Positions 16,025 to 24,318 of a stretch of DNA of 64,000 nt are shown here, one piece after another. Positions within the stretch are counted from its first letter, which is position 1, and each line of letters starts with the position of its first letter. The notes beneath the pieces were generated by a model that did not search any database, was not told where the DNA came from, and worked only from the letters and a program-made list of their open reading frames with translations. This DNA comes from SXVE01 sp036388895 (GTDB lineage Bacteria; Acidobacteriota; Blastocatellia; Pyrinomonadales; Pyrinomonadaceae). The stretch is from contig DASVQY010000065.1 of the NCBI GenBank assembly GCA_036388895.1, forward strand, positions 1-64,000, written 5' to 3'. A program made the position numbers and the translations under genes.

Positions 16025-16117
16025 CGGGGCATAGCTTAACCGGTAAAGCAGTCGGCTTATACCCGATATTAGCGGCAGATTACCGCAGAATTACAGGTTC
16101 GATTCCTGTTGCCCCGA
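16025..16117 (+). tRNA. tRNA with anticodon UAU (Ile) and a long variable arm
   Basis: Acceptor CGGGGCA/TGCCCCG, D-arm GCTTAACCGGTAAAGC, anticodon arm GTCGG-CTTATAC-CCGAT, T-arm ACAGGTTCGATTCCTGT. The variable region is 25 bases with its own stem GCGG/CCGC. Ile tRNAs are normally class I, so identity is uncertain. Confidence 0.8.
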
Positions 16118-16157
16118 TTTCGATTTCCAATCAAAAACAATCCTACCCGAACAAACG

Positions 16158-16260
16158 CGGGCGAGAAACTTGTGAGGACAAAAGAATGCTGAAAATTCCC
16201 TTCTTTTGTTTGCAACGAACACATTTGTCTTTTGTCTGTTGAAACGAGTATTTCGCCCCG
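16158..16260 (+). other. Possible structured RNA between tRNA genes
   Basis: GGGCGA (16159-16164) can pair with TCGCCC (about 16253-16258), enclosing a hairpin ACAAAAGA/TCTTTTGT. The outer stem equals that of Y2, but the ATGC and GACTACAT signatures are not at the right places. Nothing else is seen between 16118 and 16329. Confidence 0.3.
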
Positions 16261-16329
16261 TTTGCCTACCAAAATCAAATTAGATTTTGGTATTAGATTT
16301 TGTTTTTTCGATTGAAATCAACAAATTTT

Positions 16330-16405
16330 TGGCAGGTAGCTCAATCGGTAGAGCGCGCGATTGTTAATCGCGTCCGTGACGGTTCGATTCCGTCCCTGTC
16401 AGCCA
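16330..16405 (+). tRNA. tRNA-Asn(GUU)
   Basis: Fully canonical: acceptor TGGCAGG/CCTGTCA, D-arm GCTCAATCGGTAGAGC, anticodon arm with TTGTTAA, T-arm GACGGTTCGATTCCGTC, G73, encoded CCA. It looks like a housekeeping gene, unlike many in the array. Confidence 0.96.
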
Positions 16406-16615
16406 ATTTTTCGTAATAAAAGCCGGTTTAACAAAATTGAAAATTTTGTTAATTCTGATAATTACTCTTTATTGGTAAAAAAAGAGCTTGAAATTTGCGG
16501 CTTTGCTAAAACAAAAACAGTCAAGTAAACTGTTTTCTTCATTTCACACTGAGTACAAAGTGCTTTTCCCGGATTTCAACTGCTAAAGCACAAATCGTTT
16601 CAGCAGTTTTATTGA

Positions 16616-17614
16616 ATGGAACAATCTTTAAAAAAACAATCGGAAACAAATTCAATAGCGATTGTAATTCCGGTATTAGACGACTGGAAATCGCTGGCGA
16701 TGTTGCTGCCGATTTTAGACAAAAATCTGCGGAATCAGCATTTATCAGCCGAAATAATTGTGGTAGACGACGGTTCCGGCATCACTTTTGAAGAAGCGCA
16801 TCCGGCGCCGCTTCAGCTTGAACACATAAAAAAGGTTTCGATTTTAGAATTAAAAAGAAATCTCGGGCACCAGCGCGCGATCACGCTCGGTTTGGCTTTT
16901 GCCGCCGTCGAACGCGACTTCAAAGCTGTTCTGGTAATGGACGGCGACGGAGAAGATAGCCCCGAAGATGTCATCAGGTTAATCGAAAAATGCCGGGAAG
17001 AGAATTTCACAAAAATGATTTTCGCCAAACGCGCGAAACGCTCGGAAGGTTTGGTTTTCAGGCTTTTTTACGCTTTTTATAAAGCTTTTTACAAAATTCT
17101 CACGGGTCGAAACATACGCATCGGCAACTTCAGCATTGTCCCGGATAAAATTTTGCAGCGATTAATTGTCGTTTCGGAAGTTTGGAATCATTACGCCGTC
17201 GGAGCACTAAAAGCGCGAGTTCCTTATCGTGAAATAAATACGAATCGCGGGCGACGCCTTTCGGGTTCCTCAAAAATGAACTTTGTTTCGCTCGTCACGC
17301 ACGGATTGAGCGCGATTTCGGTTTACGGAGACATAGCCGGAGTCCGGCTTTTGCTCGGAACCTGCGGTTTGATTTTGTTTTCGATTATTGGCATTTTAAT
17401 AGTTATAATCGTGAGACTTTATACGGATTTAGCAATTCCCGGCTGGGCGACTTATGTTGTCGCTCTGCTTTTAATAATCTTGATGCAAGCCGTCACGCTG
17501 TCGCTGTTTTTTATCTTTCTGGTCTTAAATAATCGTAATAACGCGAGTTTTCTTCCTGAAAGAGATTACCGCTACTTTATTTCACGGGTACACGAGGTTT
17601 TCGTTAAAAAATAA
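16616..17614 (+). CDS. Family 2 glycosyltransferase, membrane-anchored (GtrB/DPM1 type)
   Basis: Transfers a sugar from a nucleotide donor, probably onto a polyprenyl phosphate. GT-A domain with AIVIPVLDDWKSL, VVDDGSG and the DxD-like MDGDGEDSPED, then RNLGHQRAITLG typical of polyprenol-phosphate sugar synthases. Two C-terminal membrane helices (about 245-268 and 280-305). 332 aa. First of three same-strand genes (with a methyltransferase and a GT-C protein), set between tRNA-Asn and tRNA-Lys. The product could feed the GT-C proteins at 18.3 and 26.0 kb. Confidence 0.88.
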   Translation: MEQSLKKQSETNSIAIVIPVLDDWKSLAMLLPILDKNLRNQHLSAEIIVVDDGSGITFEEAHPAPLQLEHIKKVSILELKRNLGHQRAITLGLAFAAVERDFKAVLVMDGDGEDSPEDVIRLIEKCREENFTKMIFAKRAKRSEGLVFRLFYAFYKAFYKILTGRNIRIGNFSIVPDKILQRLIVVSEVWNHYAVGALKARVPYREINTNRGRRLSGSSKMNFVSLVTHGLSAISVYGDIAGVRLLLGTCGLILFSIIGILIVIIVRLYTDLAIPGWATYVVALLLIILMQAVTLSLFFIFLVLNNRNNASFLPERDYRYFISRVHEVFVKK

Positions 17615-17628
17615 CGAAATAAATATAA

Positions 17629-18351
17629 ATGGATTTTTCTTATATCGGCGATGAACTGGAAATATTTCGCCACGCAATCAATTGGAAGGATTATTACGGT
17701 CGCCAGATTCGTCCCTTTTTCGGCAAAGAAGTTCTCGAAGTCGGCGCCGGAATCGGCGCGACGACCGAATCGCTTTGCAACGGCGAACAAAGCCGCTGGG
17801 TTTGTCTCGAACCGGACGCGAAAATGTCGTCAGAAATTACCGCAAAAATAGAAAAAAAAGAATTGCCCGAATGCTGCGAAGTCATTTCAAGCACTTTAGC
17901 TGATTTAGACGAAAGCGAAAAATTTGATTCGATTATTTACATAGACGTTTTGGAACACATCGAAAACGACAAAGCGGAAGTTCTCGCGGCTGCCAGGCAT
18001 TTGAAAGAAAACGGATTTTTAATCGTTTTGGCTCCGGCGCATCAATTTCTTTTCACGCCCTTCGACGCGGCAATCGGACATTTTCGACGGTACAATAAAA
18101 AAACTTTGTCGGCGCTGATGCCCGCCGAACTGGAACGCGAAAAGTTGATTTATTTAGACAGCATCGGAGCGTTCGCTTCGCTCGGCAATAAATTGGCGCT
18201 GCGGCGTTCGATGCCGACTTTGCAGCAGATTCTCTTGTGGGATCGCAAGCTCGTTCCCGTCTCCACGTTTTTTGATTCGATTATCGGCTTTCGCGCCGGA
18301 AAATCGGTGCTCGGGATATGGCGAAAGAATACGAATCCGAAACAGACATAA
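17629..18351 (+). CDS. SAM-dependent methyltransferase
   Basis: Class I Rossmann methyltransferase, 240 aa. Motif I is VLEVGAGIGATTE, followed by CLEPDA (motif II acid) and DSIIYIDVLEHIENDKAEV (motifs IV-V). Ends with a basic tail. It starts 14 bases after the glycosyltransferase and overlaps the next gene by 34 bases, so it belongs to this surface-glycan operon. The acceptor is unknown. Confidence 0.88.
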   Translation: MDFSYIGDELEIFRHAINWKDYYGRQIRPFFGKEVLEVGAGIGATTESLCNGEQSRWVCLEPDAKMSSEITAKIEKKELPECCEVISSTLADLDESEKFDSIIYIDVLEHIENDKAEVLAAARHLKENGFLIVLAPAHQFLFTPFDAAIGHFRRYNKKTLSALMPAELEREKLIYLDSIGAFASLGNKLALRRSMPTLQQILLWDRKLVPVSTFFDSIIGFRAGKSVLGIWRKNTNPKQT

Positions 18352-20267
18352 CTTCCGACAAAAAAACAAATTTCGTCAAACTTTTTTTATCGTTCGGCGC
18401 GGTTACCATTTGGGCTTTAGTTACAGGATATTATCTTGTTTTCAGCGTCTTCGCGCCTTACGATGACGAAGGTTATCTGATGATGACGGTCAAACAGTTT
18501 ACCGGCGGTCACATTTTATACGATGAAGTCTACACTCAATACGGACCGGCTTATTATATATATAAATGGATTCCTCATTTTTTGTTAAATATTCCGGTAA
18601 CGCACGATGTCACAAGAATAAATACCTTATTAATTTGGGTTTTAACGGCTTTGATCGCCGGTTTTTTCGCGTATCGTTTGACGCATTCGACCATCAGCGG
18701 CGCGGCGGCTTACGCGCTGACGTTTCTGGCTTTGTTTCGCACCGTTTACGAACCCGGACACCCGCAGGAATTTTGCGGGCTGCTTGTTGTTTCGGGTTTA
18801 TTTTTTTTGAGCAGAAACACAAGCAAACAGAATTTTAATATACGCATAGCTCTGCTCGGAGCGGCTTCGGCTTTTCTTTGTCTTACAAAAGTCAACATCG
18901 GCGTTTATTTAATTCTGGCTCTTGGAATTATCTTTCTGACATTTACGGCAAAAGGAAAATGGCAGCGGATCGCTTTAATCGGATTAGTTTTTTCAGCGGC
19001 GGCGCTTCCGTTCGTAATGTTTCGAAAGCATCTTTTTATCGGCTGGCTTGATTTGGGCGTCACATACGCATCAGGTTTAATCGGAGCGTTAATAACAAGT
19101 TTGATTCGCACAGAAAAAGTCGTCTTTGTTTTTAGACATTATTTAATAGTGGTTCTTGCTTTTACACTGACCGCTTTTTTTATCGTTTTGTTTGTTCTTC
19201 TAAACGGCAGCTCTGTCGAGGCTTTAACTAACGGAGTAATTCTTCAACATTTTAAGTTCGGCGACAATTTTTTTATGGCGGCGCCCATCCAAAAATTCTC
19301 AATCTTTTGGAGTTTATTCGCTTTACTAATTGCGCTTAGCGTAAATTTTCTCGCCGGAAAGCGCCTGTTTCCAGGCGAGATTGCAATACTGATTCTGAAA
19401 ATCGGCTTCGGTGTCGCTGTAATCACAACATCGCTTCTCGGATTTTATAAGTTTCTCAACAGCTATCTGCTTTTGAGTTTCGCCACTCCTTTTTTGTGGC
19501 TTCTATTGTTAAAACCTTTCAAAAAAGAAAACAAATCAGAAGATTCGGCGAATTTTTCGATTGATGATTTACCGCGCACGGCTCTGGTTCTCATCGCGCT
19601 TTTGCAAACTTTGCAGATTTATCCGATGGCTGGAACGCAGATGGCTTATGCGACATTTTTAATGCCTGTAATCGGTGTTTTGTGTCTTAAGGACGCACTC
19701 GGCGAATTAAAAATTGCCTTTCCACAGCATTTCGGATACGCGGTATTTACAAGAATTCTGGCATTCGCCGCACTTTTGATTCTCATTTTTGTCGGAGTTT
19801 ATCGCACACACAACAGCCGCGAAATTTATCACTCGCAAATTCCGCTCAATTTTCCGGGCGCGACGAGATTGCGGCTGCCAGAAAAAGACGCGGACGTTTA
19901 TAATTTTCTCGTTGAAAATCTAAACTCCGATTGCGACAATTTTATTTCGATGCCCGGTTTATACAGCCTTCATTTCTGGACGCAGAAAGAACCGGTGAAC
20001 ACGTATAACGCGACCGCCTGGATGACACTTCTGGACAACCGGCAGCAGCAATCAATTGTTGAGCGATTAAAAAATTACCGATGCGTCTGCGCCGTTTATC
20101 ACCCGCAATTGACGCAAAACGGTCTGCGCGAGCAAAATCTGCAATCTTTCCCTTTGGCGGATTATATTCTCGATAATTTTACAACCGTCGCCGAATTTAA
20201 CGAATATCGTTTTATGCGGCAAAGCAGCCCCGATTGCTTGAAAAGCGCGACAATTTCTTCAAAATAA
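18318..20267 (+). CDS. Multispanning GT-C-type glycosyltransferase-like membrane protein
   Basis: 649 aa with about 11-12 membrane helices. The first periplasmic loop has APYDDEGYLMMTVKQFTGG, the acidic motif typical of GT-C/GT39-like enzymes that use lipid-linked sugars, followed by YTQYGPAYYIYKW. A soluble C-terminal segment contains FPGATRLRLPEKDADVYNFL. It overlaps the methyltransferase by 34 bases and so is translationally linked. Substrate unknown. Confidence 0.78.
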   Translation: MAKEYESETDITSDKKTNFVKLFLSFGAVTIWALVTGYYLVFSVFAPYDDEGYLMMTVKQFTGGHILYDEVYTQYGPAYYIYKWIPHFLLNIPVTHDVTRINTLLIWVLTALIAGFFAYRLTHSTISGAAAYALTFLALFRTVYEPGHPQEFCGLLVVSGLFFLSRNTSKQNFNIRIALLGAASAFLCLTKVNIGVYLILALGIIFLTFTAKGKWQRIALIGLVFSAAALPFVMFRKHLFIGWLDLGVTYASGLIGALITSLIRTEKVVFVFRHYLIVVLAFTLTAFFIVLFVLLNGSSVEALTNGVILQHFKFGDNFFMAAPIQKFSIFWSLFALLIALSVNFLAGKRLFPGEIAILILKIGFGVAVITTSLLGFYKFLNSYLLLSFATPFLWLLLLKPFKKENKSEDSANFSIDDLPRTALVLIALLQTLQIYPMAGTQMAYATFLMPVIGVLCLKDALGELKIAFPQHFGYAVFTRILAFAALLILIFVGVYRTHNSREIYHSQIPLNFPGATRLRLPEKDADVYNFLVENLNSDCDNFISMPGLYSLHFWTQKEPVNTYNATAWMTLLDNRQQQSIVERLKNYRCVCAVYHPQLTQNGLREQNLQSFPLADYILDNFTTVAEFNEYRFMRQSSPDCLKSATISSK

Positions 20268-20369
20268 TTCAATAAATATAAAATTTTGCTATAACGAATA
20301 GAAAGATTAAATCTTTCGATAACGGAAATTTCCGTCAATTAAACCTCAAAACAAAAATTATTAAAATCA

Positions 20370-20444
20370 CGGTCGGTAGCTTAGCCGGTTAAAAGCACGC
20401 GCCTTTTAAGCGCGGGATCGTGGGTTCGAATCCCACCCGACCGA
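20370..20444 (+). tRNA. tRNA-Lys(UUU)
   Basis: Acceptor CGGTCGG/CCGACCG, anticodon loop CTTTTAA, T-arm GTGGGTTCGAATCCCAC. Canonical. Separated from the main array by the glycan operon; four Y RNA-like elements follow. Confidence 0.95.
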
Positions 20445-20531
20445 TCAAATTCAATTGATAAACGGTATGGAAAATGGACGGTTAGACCTCGCGAATTACT
20501 CGCTTTTCACTATCAATTATCCACTATTTCA

Positions 20532-20672
20532 CGGCGAATGCAGATGAAACTACATCACCTTTAATGTGCGAGGTCGTCGGTTCAAGTCCGACCGTTCAGC
20601 CTGAAATTTTATGCTGGACGTAGCTCAGACAGGTAGAGCGCGAAAACGTCGTTTCATCAAATCTTGTCGCCG
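20532..20672 (+). ncRNA. Y RNA-like element Y4 with complete permuted tRNA module
   Basis: Outer stem CGGCGA/TCGCCG, ATGC, inner stem GATGAAAC/GTTTCATC, conserved ACTACATC and CTTGTCGCC. The module reads T-arm GTCGGTTCAAGTCCGAC, closed acceptor helix CGTTCAGC/GCTGGACG, then D-arm GCTCAGACAGGTAGAGC. There is no anticodon arm: the Y stem sits in its place. This matches the tRNA mimicry described for bacterial YrlA. Confidence 0.88.
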
Positions 20673-20682
20673 TATCCTTCTC

Positions 20683-20811
20683 GCAGCGAATGCGGTTGAA
20701 ACTACATTCCGAATGCGTCGGTCGTTGGTTCGAATCCAACCGCTTTGTTTCGGCAAAGCGTAGCTCAGTCCGGTAGAGCAACGAAACGTTTCAACAACCC
20801 CTTGTCGCTGC
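20683..20811 (+). ncRNA. Y RNA-like element Y5 with complete permuted tRNA module
   Basis: Outer stem GCAGCGA/TCGCTGC, ATGC, inner stem GTTGAAAC/GTTTCAAC, conserved ACTACATT and CTTGTCGC. Module: T-arm GTTGGTTCGAATCCAAC, acceptor helix CGCTTTG/CAAAGCG with a six-base loop, D-arm GCTCAGTCCGGTAGAGC. The clearest example; it begins ten bases after Y4. Confidence 0.9.
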
Positions 20812-20925
20812 TTTCCTTTGATAAATTCTCGATTAATTTCCGCTAAATAAAATAGAAATTCAAATTTTCTATTTTCGTCGAATTACCGGCAGTCGGATTA
20901 AACCGACAAAATAATTTTCAAATCA

Positions 20926-21010
20926 GAAGCGAATGCCTGAATGACTACATTACAACTGTCTGTAAAACAGCGTGCGAAAGCACTGTTTTCATTCCAAAAT
21001 TTGTCGCTTC
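20926..21010 (+). ncRNA. Y RNA-like element Y6, non-tRNA insert
   Basis: Outer stem GAAGCGA/TCGCTTC, ATGC, inner GAATG/CATTC, conserved GACTACATT and TTGTCGC. The insert is a hairpin AAAACAG-cg-TGC-GAAA-GCA-CTGTTTT with a GNRA tetraloop, not a tRNA module. Confidence 0.78.
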
Positions 21011-21020
21011 CGAACGTCTT

Positions 21021-21121
21021 CGGGTGAATGCCGAATAAGACTACATCCCCAACCTGGAGCAGAGATGTGGGAGCATCTCAACGATTTAAATCGTGCTCGG
21101 TCTTTTCCCTTTTGTCACCCG
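21021..21121 (+). ncRNA. Y RNA-like element Y7, non-tRNA insert, compensatory outer stem
   Basis: Outer stem CGGGTGA/TCACCCG: the C-G pair of the other copies is U-A here, a compensatory change. ATGC, conserved GACTACATC and TTTTGTCACC follow the family. The insert has hairpins GAGATG/CATCTC and CGATTT/AAATCG. It ends 60 bases before rsr. Confidence 0.78.
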
Positions 21122-21180
21122 TTTCACTTAAATAATCGCTCCAAAAGGAATGCGAAATCTTGTCCAAATAGGAGGAAAAT

Positions 21181-22755
21181 ATGGCAAATAAAAATTTATT
21201 TCAAACCGTTCGAGGAATGTTCACGCCGAAAGCTGACGTAATAAACGAGGCAGGCGGAACGGCTTACAAACTTTCGCCGAAAGCGGCGCTCGCGCAATTT
21301 GCGGCGACCGGATGTTTTTCGCATACGTTTTACGCCGACGCAGGCGAACAATTGAATAAAGTTCTCGAATTAACCCGTGAACTCGACGCTGAATTCATCG
21401 CCAAAACCGCCGTTTATTCGCGTGAAAAGGGCTTTATGAAGGATATGCCCGCGCTGCTAGTCGCGGTTCTTTCGACTAAGGATAAAACGCTTTTTGAAAA
21501 AATCTTTCCGCGCGTGATTGATAACGGGAAGATGCTGCGAAATTTCGTGCAGATTATGCGTTCGGGCGCGGTCGGGCGTAAATCGTTCGGTTCACTGCCG
21601 AAGCGTTTGGTGCGCGAATGGTTTGAAACGCGCAAGGCGGATAATATTTTCAAACAATCCGTCGGGCAAAGCCCAAGCTTTGCGGACGTTTTGAAAATGG
21701 TTCACCCAAAGCCGAAAGACGCGGAGAAAGAGGCGCTTTACGGCTGGTTCATCGGACGCGACGTTAATGCAGATAAACTGCCTGAAATCGTTAAAGCTTT
21801 TGAAAATTTCAAAAACGGCGATTCACTGGAAGTTCCGAACGTTCCCTTCCAGATGTTGACGGCTCTGCCGATTTCGACAAAGGAATGGATATCAATCGCT
21901 CGCAACGCGCCGTGGCAGATGACCAGAATGAATCTCAACACTTTCCAACGTCACGGAGTTTTCCAGAATGCGGAAATGGTTGAAATCATCGCCAACCGTC
22001 TGCGCGATGCCGAAGCGATTCGCAAAGCGAAAGTTTTTCCTTACCAACTGCTTTCCGCTTACACGGCGGCTTCACAAAACGCGCAGATTCCGACCCAGAT
22101 CACCGAAGCATTGCAGGACGCGATGGAAATTGCGACCGAAAACGTGCCGGAAATCAACGGAAAAGTTTACGTTTTCCCTGACGTTTCCGGTTCGATGCAT
22201 TTTTCGGTAACGGGCTACCGCAAAGGCGCGACTTCCGCCGTTCGCTGTATTGACGCGGCAGCGCTGGTTGCGGCTTGCGTTCTGCGTAAAAACCCGACCG
22301 CGGAAGTTATCCCGTTTGAATCGAACATCGTCAGAATCGCGCTCAACCCGCGAGATTCGATTATGACCAACGCGCAAAAACTCGCATCCTTGCCGTGCGG
22401 CGGAACAAACTGCTCCGCGCCTTTGCGCGAGCTAAACCGTCACAAATCGAAAGGCGACGTTCTGATTTACGTATCGGACAACGAATCATGGATTGACACG
22501 CCGTATCACGGACGCTTCGGCGGAAGCGGAACGGAAACGATGAAACAATGGAACGAGTTCAAAGCGCGAAACGCGGAAGCGAAACTCGTTTGCATTGACA
22601 TTCAGCCTTACGCCCACACCCAAGCCCAAGAACGCGCAGACATCTTAAACGTCGGCGGATTTTCCGATCAGGTTTTTAATCTGATCGCGGAATTCGCGGG
22701 CGGAACTTTAGATGCCGAGCATTGGGTTGGCGTGATTGAGAAGGTTGATTTGTAA
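21181..22755 (+). CDS. rsr: Rsr, TROVE-domain Ro60-family RNA-binding protein
   Basis: Ring-shaped protein that binds Y RNAs and misfolded RNAs; bacterial Rsr works with exonucleases in rRNA maturation and RNA decay. The N-terminal TROVE domain (about 1-320, HEAT-like helices) begins with NEAGGTAYKLSPKAALAQF; the C-terminal vWA domain has the MIDAS motif DVSGSMHF (Asp334, Ser336, Ser338) and later YVSDNESW. 524 aa is the normal length. A strong AGGAGG site precedes the ATG. It lies 60 bases after Y7, so four Y RNA-like copies could lie on its own leader transcript. Confidence 0.95.
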   Translation: MANKNLFQTVRGMFTPKADVINEAGGTAYKLSPKAALAQFAATGCFSHTFYADAGEQLNKVLELTRELDAEFIAKTAVYSREKGFMKDMPALLVAVLSTKDKTLFEKIFPRVIDNGKMLRNFVQIMRSGAVGRKSFGSLPKRLVREWFETRKADNIFKQSVGQSPSFADVLKMVHPKPKDAEKEALYGWFIGRDVNADKLPEIVKAFENFKNGDSLEVPNVPFQMLTALPISTKEWISIARNAPWQMTRMNLNTFQRHGVFQNAEMVEIIANRLRDAEAIRKAKVFPYQLLSAYTAASQNAQIPTQITEALQDAMEIATENVPEINGKVYVFPDVSGSMHFSVTGYRKGATSAVRCIDAAALVAACVLRKNPTAEVIPFESNIVRIALNPRDSIMTNAQKLASLPCGGTNCSAPLRELNRHKSKGDVLIYVSDNESWIDTPYHGRFGGSGTETMKQWNEFKARNAEAKLVCIDIQPYAHTQAQERADILNVGGFSDQVFNLIAEFAGGTLDAEHWVGVIEKVDL

Positions 22756-22759
22756 AAGT

Positions 22760-22801
22760 CAGATGAACACAGATTTTCTTTTTATTTTCTGTGTTCATCT
22801 G
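22760..22801 (+). terminator. Hairpin after rsr, possible terminator
   Basis: CAGATGAACACAGA pairs perfectly with TCTGTGTTCATCTG around a T-rich 14-base loop. An A-rich stretch follows instead of a T-run, so it may stabilise the rsr 3' end or act on the other strand. Confidence 0.5.
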
Positions 22802-22816
22802 TAAAAATAAAAAATC

Positions 22817-24130
22817 ATGAGCAAAGAAGAAATATTTAGAATCGAGGATATTCCAAAGTTCAAGAAAATGCGTGAACAGATGCGAGGTTTTAGAATAATA
22901 AAAAACACAATACCATTTGCGCGTCCCTTACTTAGACTTCTTGGAACAGATTTAAGTCAACTTGAAGATGCATTCTTAGATTTCAATAAATTAGAAAAAG
23001 AATTTGAAGAACTTTCTAAGCTACCAGATAAGTTTAACGACACATTTTCTTCAAGGGCTTGGATTATTTTTAATGCATTAGATTTGGAAGTTGTAAAAGA
23101 AGCTTTAAGTATAGCTACAAACAATATCGCTGATGCAGAGAAGTACCTTGTAAATTATTACTCAACTGAAATCGTAGAGAGTTATTTATTAATGATGTAT
23201 TCAGTTAAAGCCTTTCAACCTAGGATGGAGTTAGCTGAAAAGGCTCTCATTGATTACAAAGAAGAACGTTATCATGCCTGTATTCCCGTTGTTCTTGCTC
23301 TAATGGATGGTTTAGTAAATGAGCTTAATACTGAACAAAATCTTAGTTTCTTCACAGAAAATGCTAGTTTGAACGCTTGGGACTGTATCACTGCAAATGA
23401 AAAAGGACTCACCGCATTGAAAAAAATCCTTTTTGCAACCAGAAAAAAAACGCGAACCGAAACAATTACTGTTCCTTATCGCAATGGTATCTTGCATGGA
23501 ATGGATTTGGGATATTCAAACAAAATAGTTGCAGCAAAAACTTGGGCAGTTTTATTTGCTATACGCGACTGGGCAATTAAAGCTGAACGAAAAGAATTGC
23601 AAGAGCCACCTCCAGAACCCAAGTCCACCTGGAGTGATTTATTTAATCAAATCCAAGAACATATTGTATGGAAGAAATCTTTTGATCAGAGTCTTAAGGA
23701 ATGGAAACCTCGAACAATTTCAATTGGAACTGATATTCCAAAAACGGGTGAAGCTGAGGACTATCCTGAAGGAACACCTGAAAGAAAACTTATTGAGTTT
23801 CTGACCTGGTGGAAGAAAAAGAATTTTGGATATATGTCTAGCTGCATCTGGTCATACCTTATTGAATCAGATAAAAAAATGGCTGGTAGAGTCTCACAAA
23901 TCTATGATTCCTTCCCCTTAAAAAGATTTGAGTTGTTAGAAGTTATTGACGAAGCACCAGCAATTACTGAAATTAGAGTATTAGTTTCTTATGAAAAGGA
24001 TGGTGAACTTGTGGAAAATAATGTTAAATTCCGCCTTATCATTAATGAAGCCACAAATGGAATGCCTTTAATGCGGGATATGCCAAATGCAGTTTGGGCA
24101 GTGGTCAATTGGGGGTATGGAGTAATTTGA
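22817..24130 (+). CDS. Unknown 437-aa protein with a HEPN-like R-x4-H motif
   Basis: Not firmly recognised. Mostly helical. Residues 150-170 (RYHACIPVVLALMDGLVNEL) and VPYRNGILHG with Arg222 and His227 match the helix plus R-x4-6-H arrangement of HEPN ribonuclease domains, so it may be an RNase. The C-terminal half (about 270-437) is unassigned. Coding is visibly more A+T-rich than neighbours and uses TTA, CTT and AGA codons freely, suggesting transfer. It sits between rsr and Y8, with no good ribosome site. The RNase call is inference. Confidence 0.65.
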   Translation: MSKEEIFRIEDIPKFKKMREQMRGFRIIKNTIPFARPLLRLLGTDLSQLEDAFLDFNKLEKEFEELSKLPDKFNDTFSSRAWIIFNALDLEVVKEALSIATNNIADAEKYLVNYYSTEIVESYLLMMYSVKAFQPRMELAEKALIDYKEERYHACIPVVLALMDGLVNELNTEQNLSFFTENASLNAWDCITANEKGLTALKKILFATRKKTRTETITVPYRNGILHGMDLGYSNKIVAAKTWAVLFAIRDWAIKAERKELQEPPPEPKSTWSDLFNQIQEHIVWKKSFDQSLKEWKPRTISIGTDIPKTGEAEDYPEGTPERKLIEFLTWWKKKNFGYMSSCIWSYLIESDKKMAGRVSQIYDSFPLKRFELLEVIDEAPAITEIRVLVSYEKDGELVENNVKFRLIINEATNGMPLMRDMPNAVWAVVNWGYGVI

Positions 24131-24135
24131 TAATC

Positions 24136-24237
24136 TTTGGCGAATGCCGTCGGGAGTACATTGGATTAGAAAGTTCGATTCTTTCCTCGCCCCCCTTGAT
24201 TTATGGGCGAGAACTCTCGGCAAAACTTGTCGCCAAA
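24136..24237 (+). ncRNA. Y RNA-like element Y8, T-arm and acceptor only
   Basis: Outer stem TTTGGCGA/TCGCCAAA (8 bp), ATGC, inner GCCG plus GGAGT/ACTCT, conserved AGTACATT and CTTGTCGCC. The module has T-arm GAAAGTTCGATTCTTTC and closed acceptor helix CTCGCCC/GGGCGAG, but no D-arm. It begins five bases after the HEPN-like gene. Confidence 0.82.
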
Positions 24238-24259
24238 TTCCAAAACAAGAAAAAAATAA

Positions 24260-24285
24260 AGCGAGGCTGTAAACCTCGCTCTTTT
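24260..24285. terminator. Bidirectional terminator after Y8
   Basis: AGCGAGG/CCTCGCT with a seven-base loop, A-tract on the left and CTTTT on the right. Serves Y8 and the leftward gene at 24319. Confidence 0.8.
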
Positions 24286-24318
24286 GAGAATAAAAGCCGT
24301 AAAACTTTTACCATCTTT

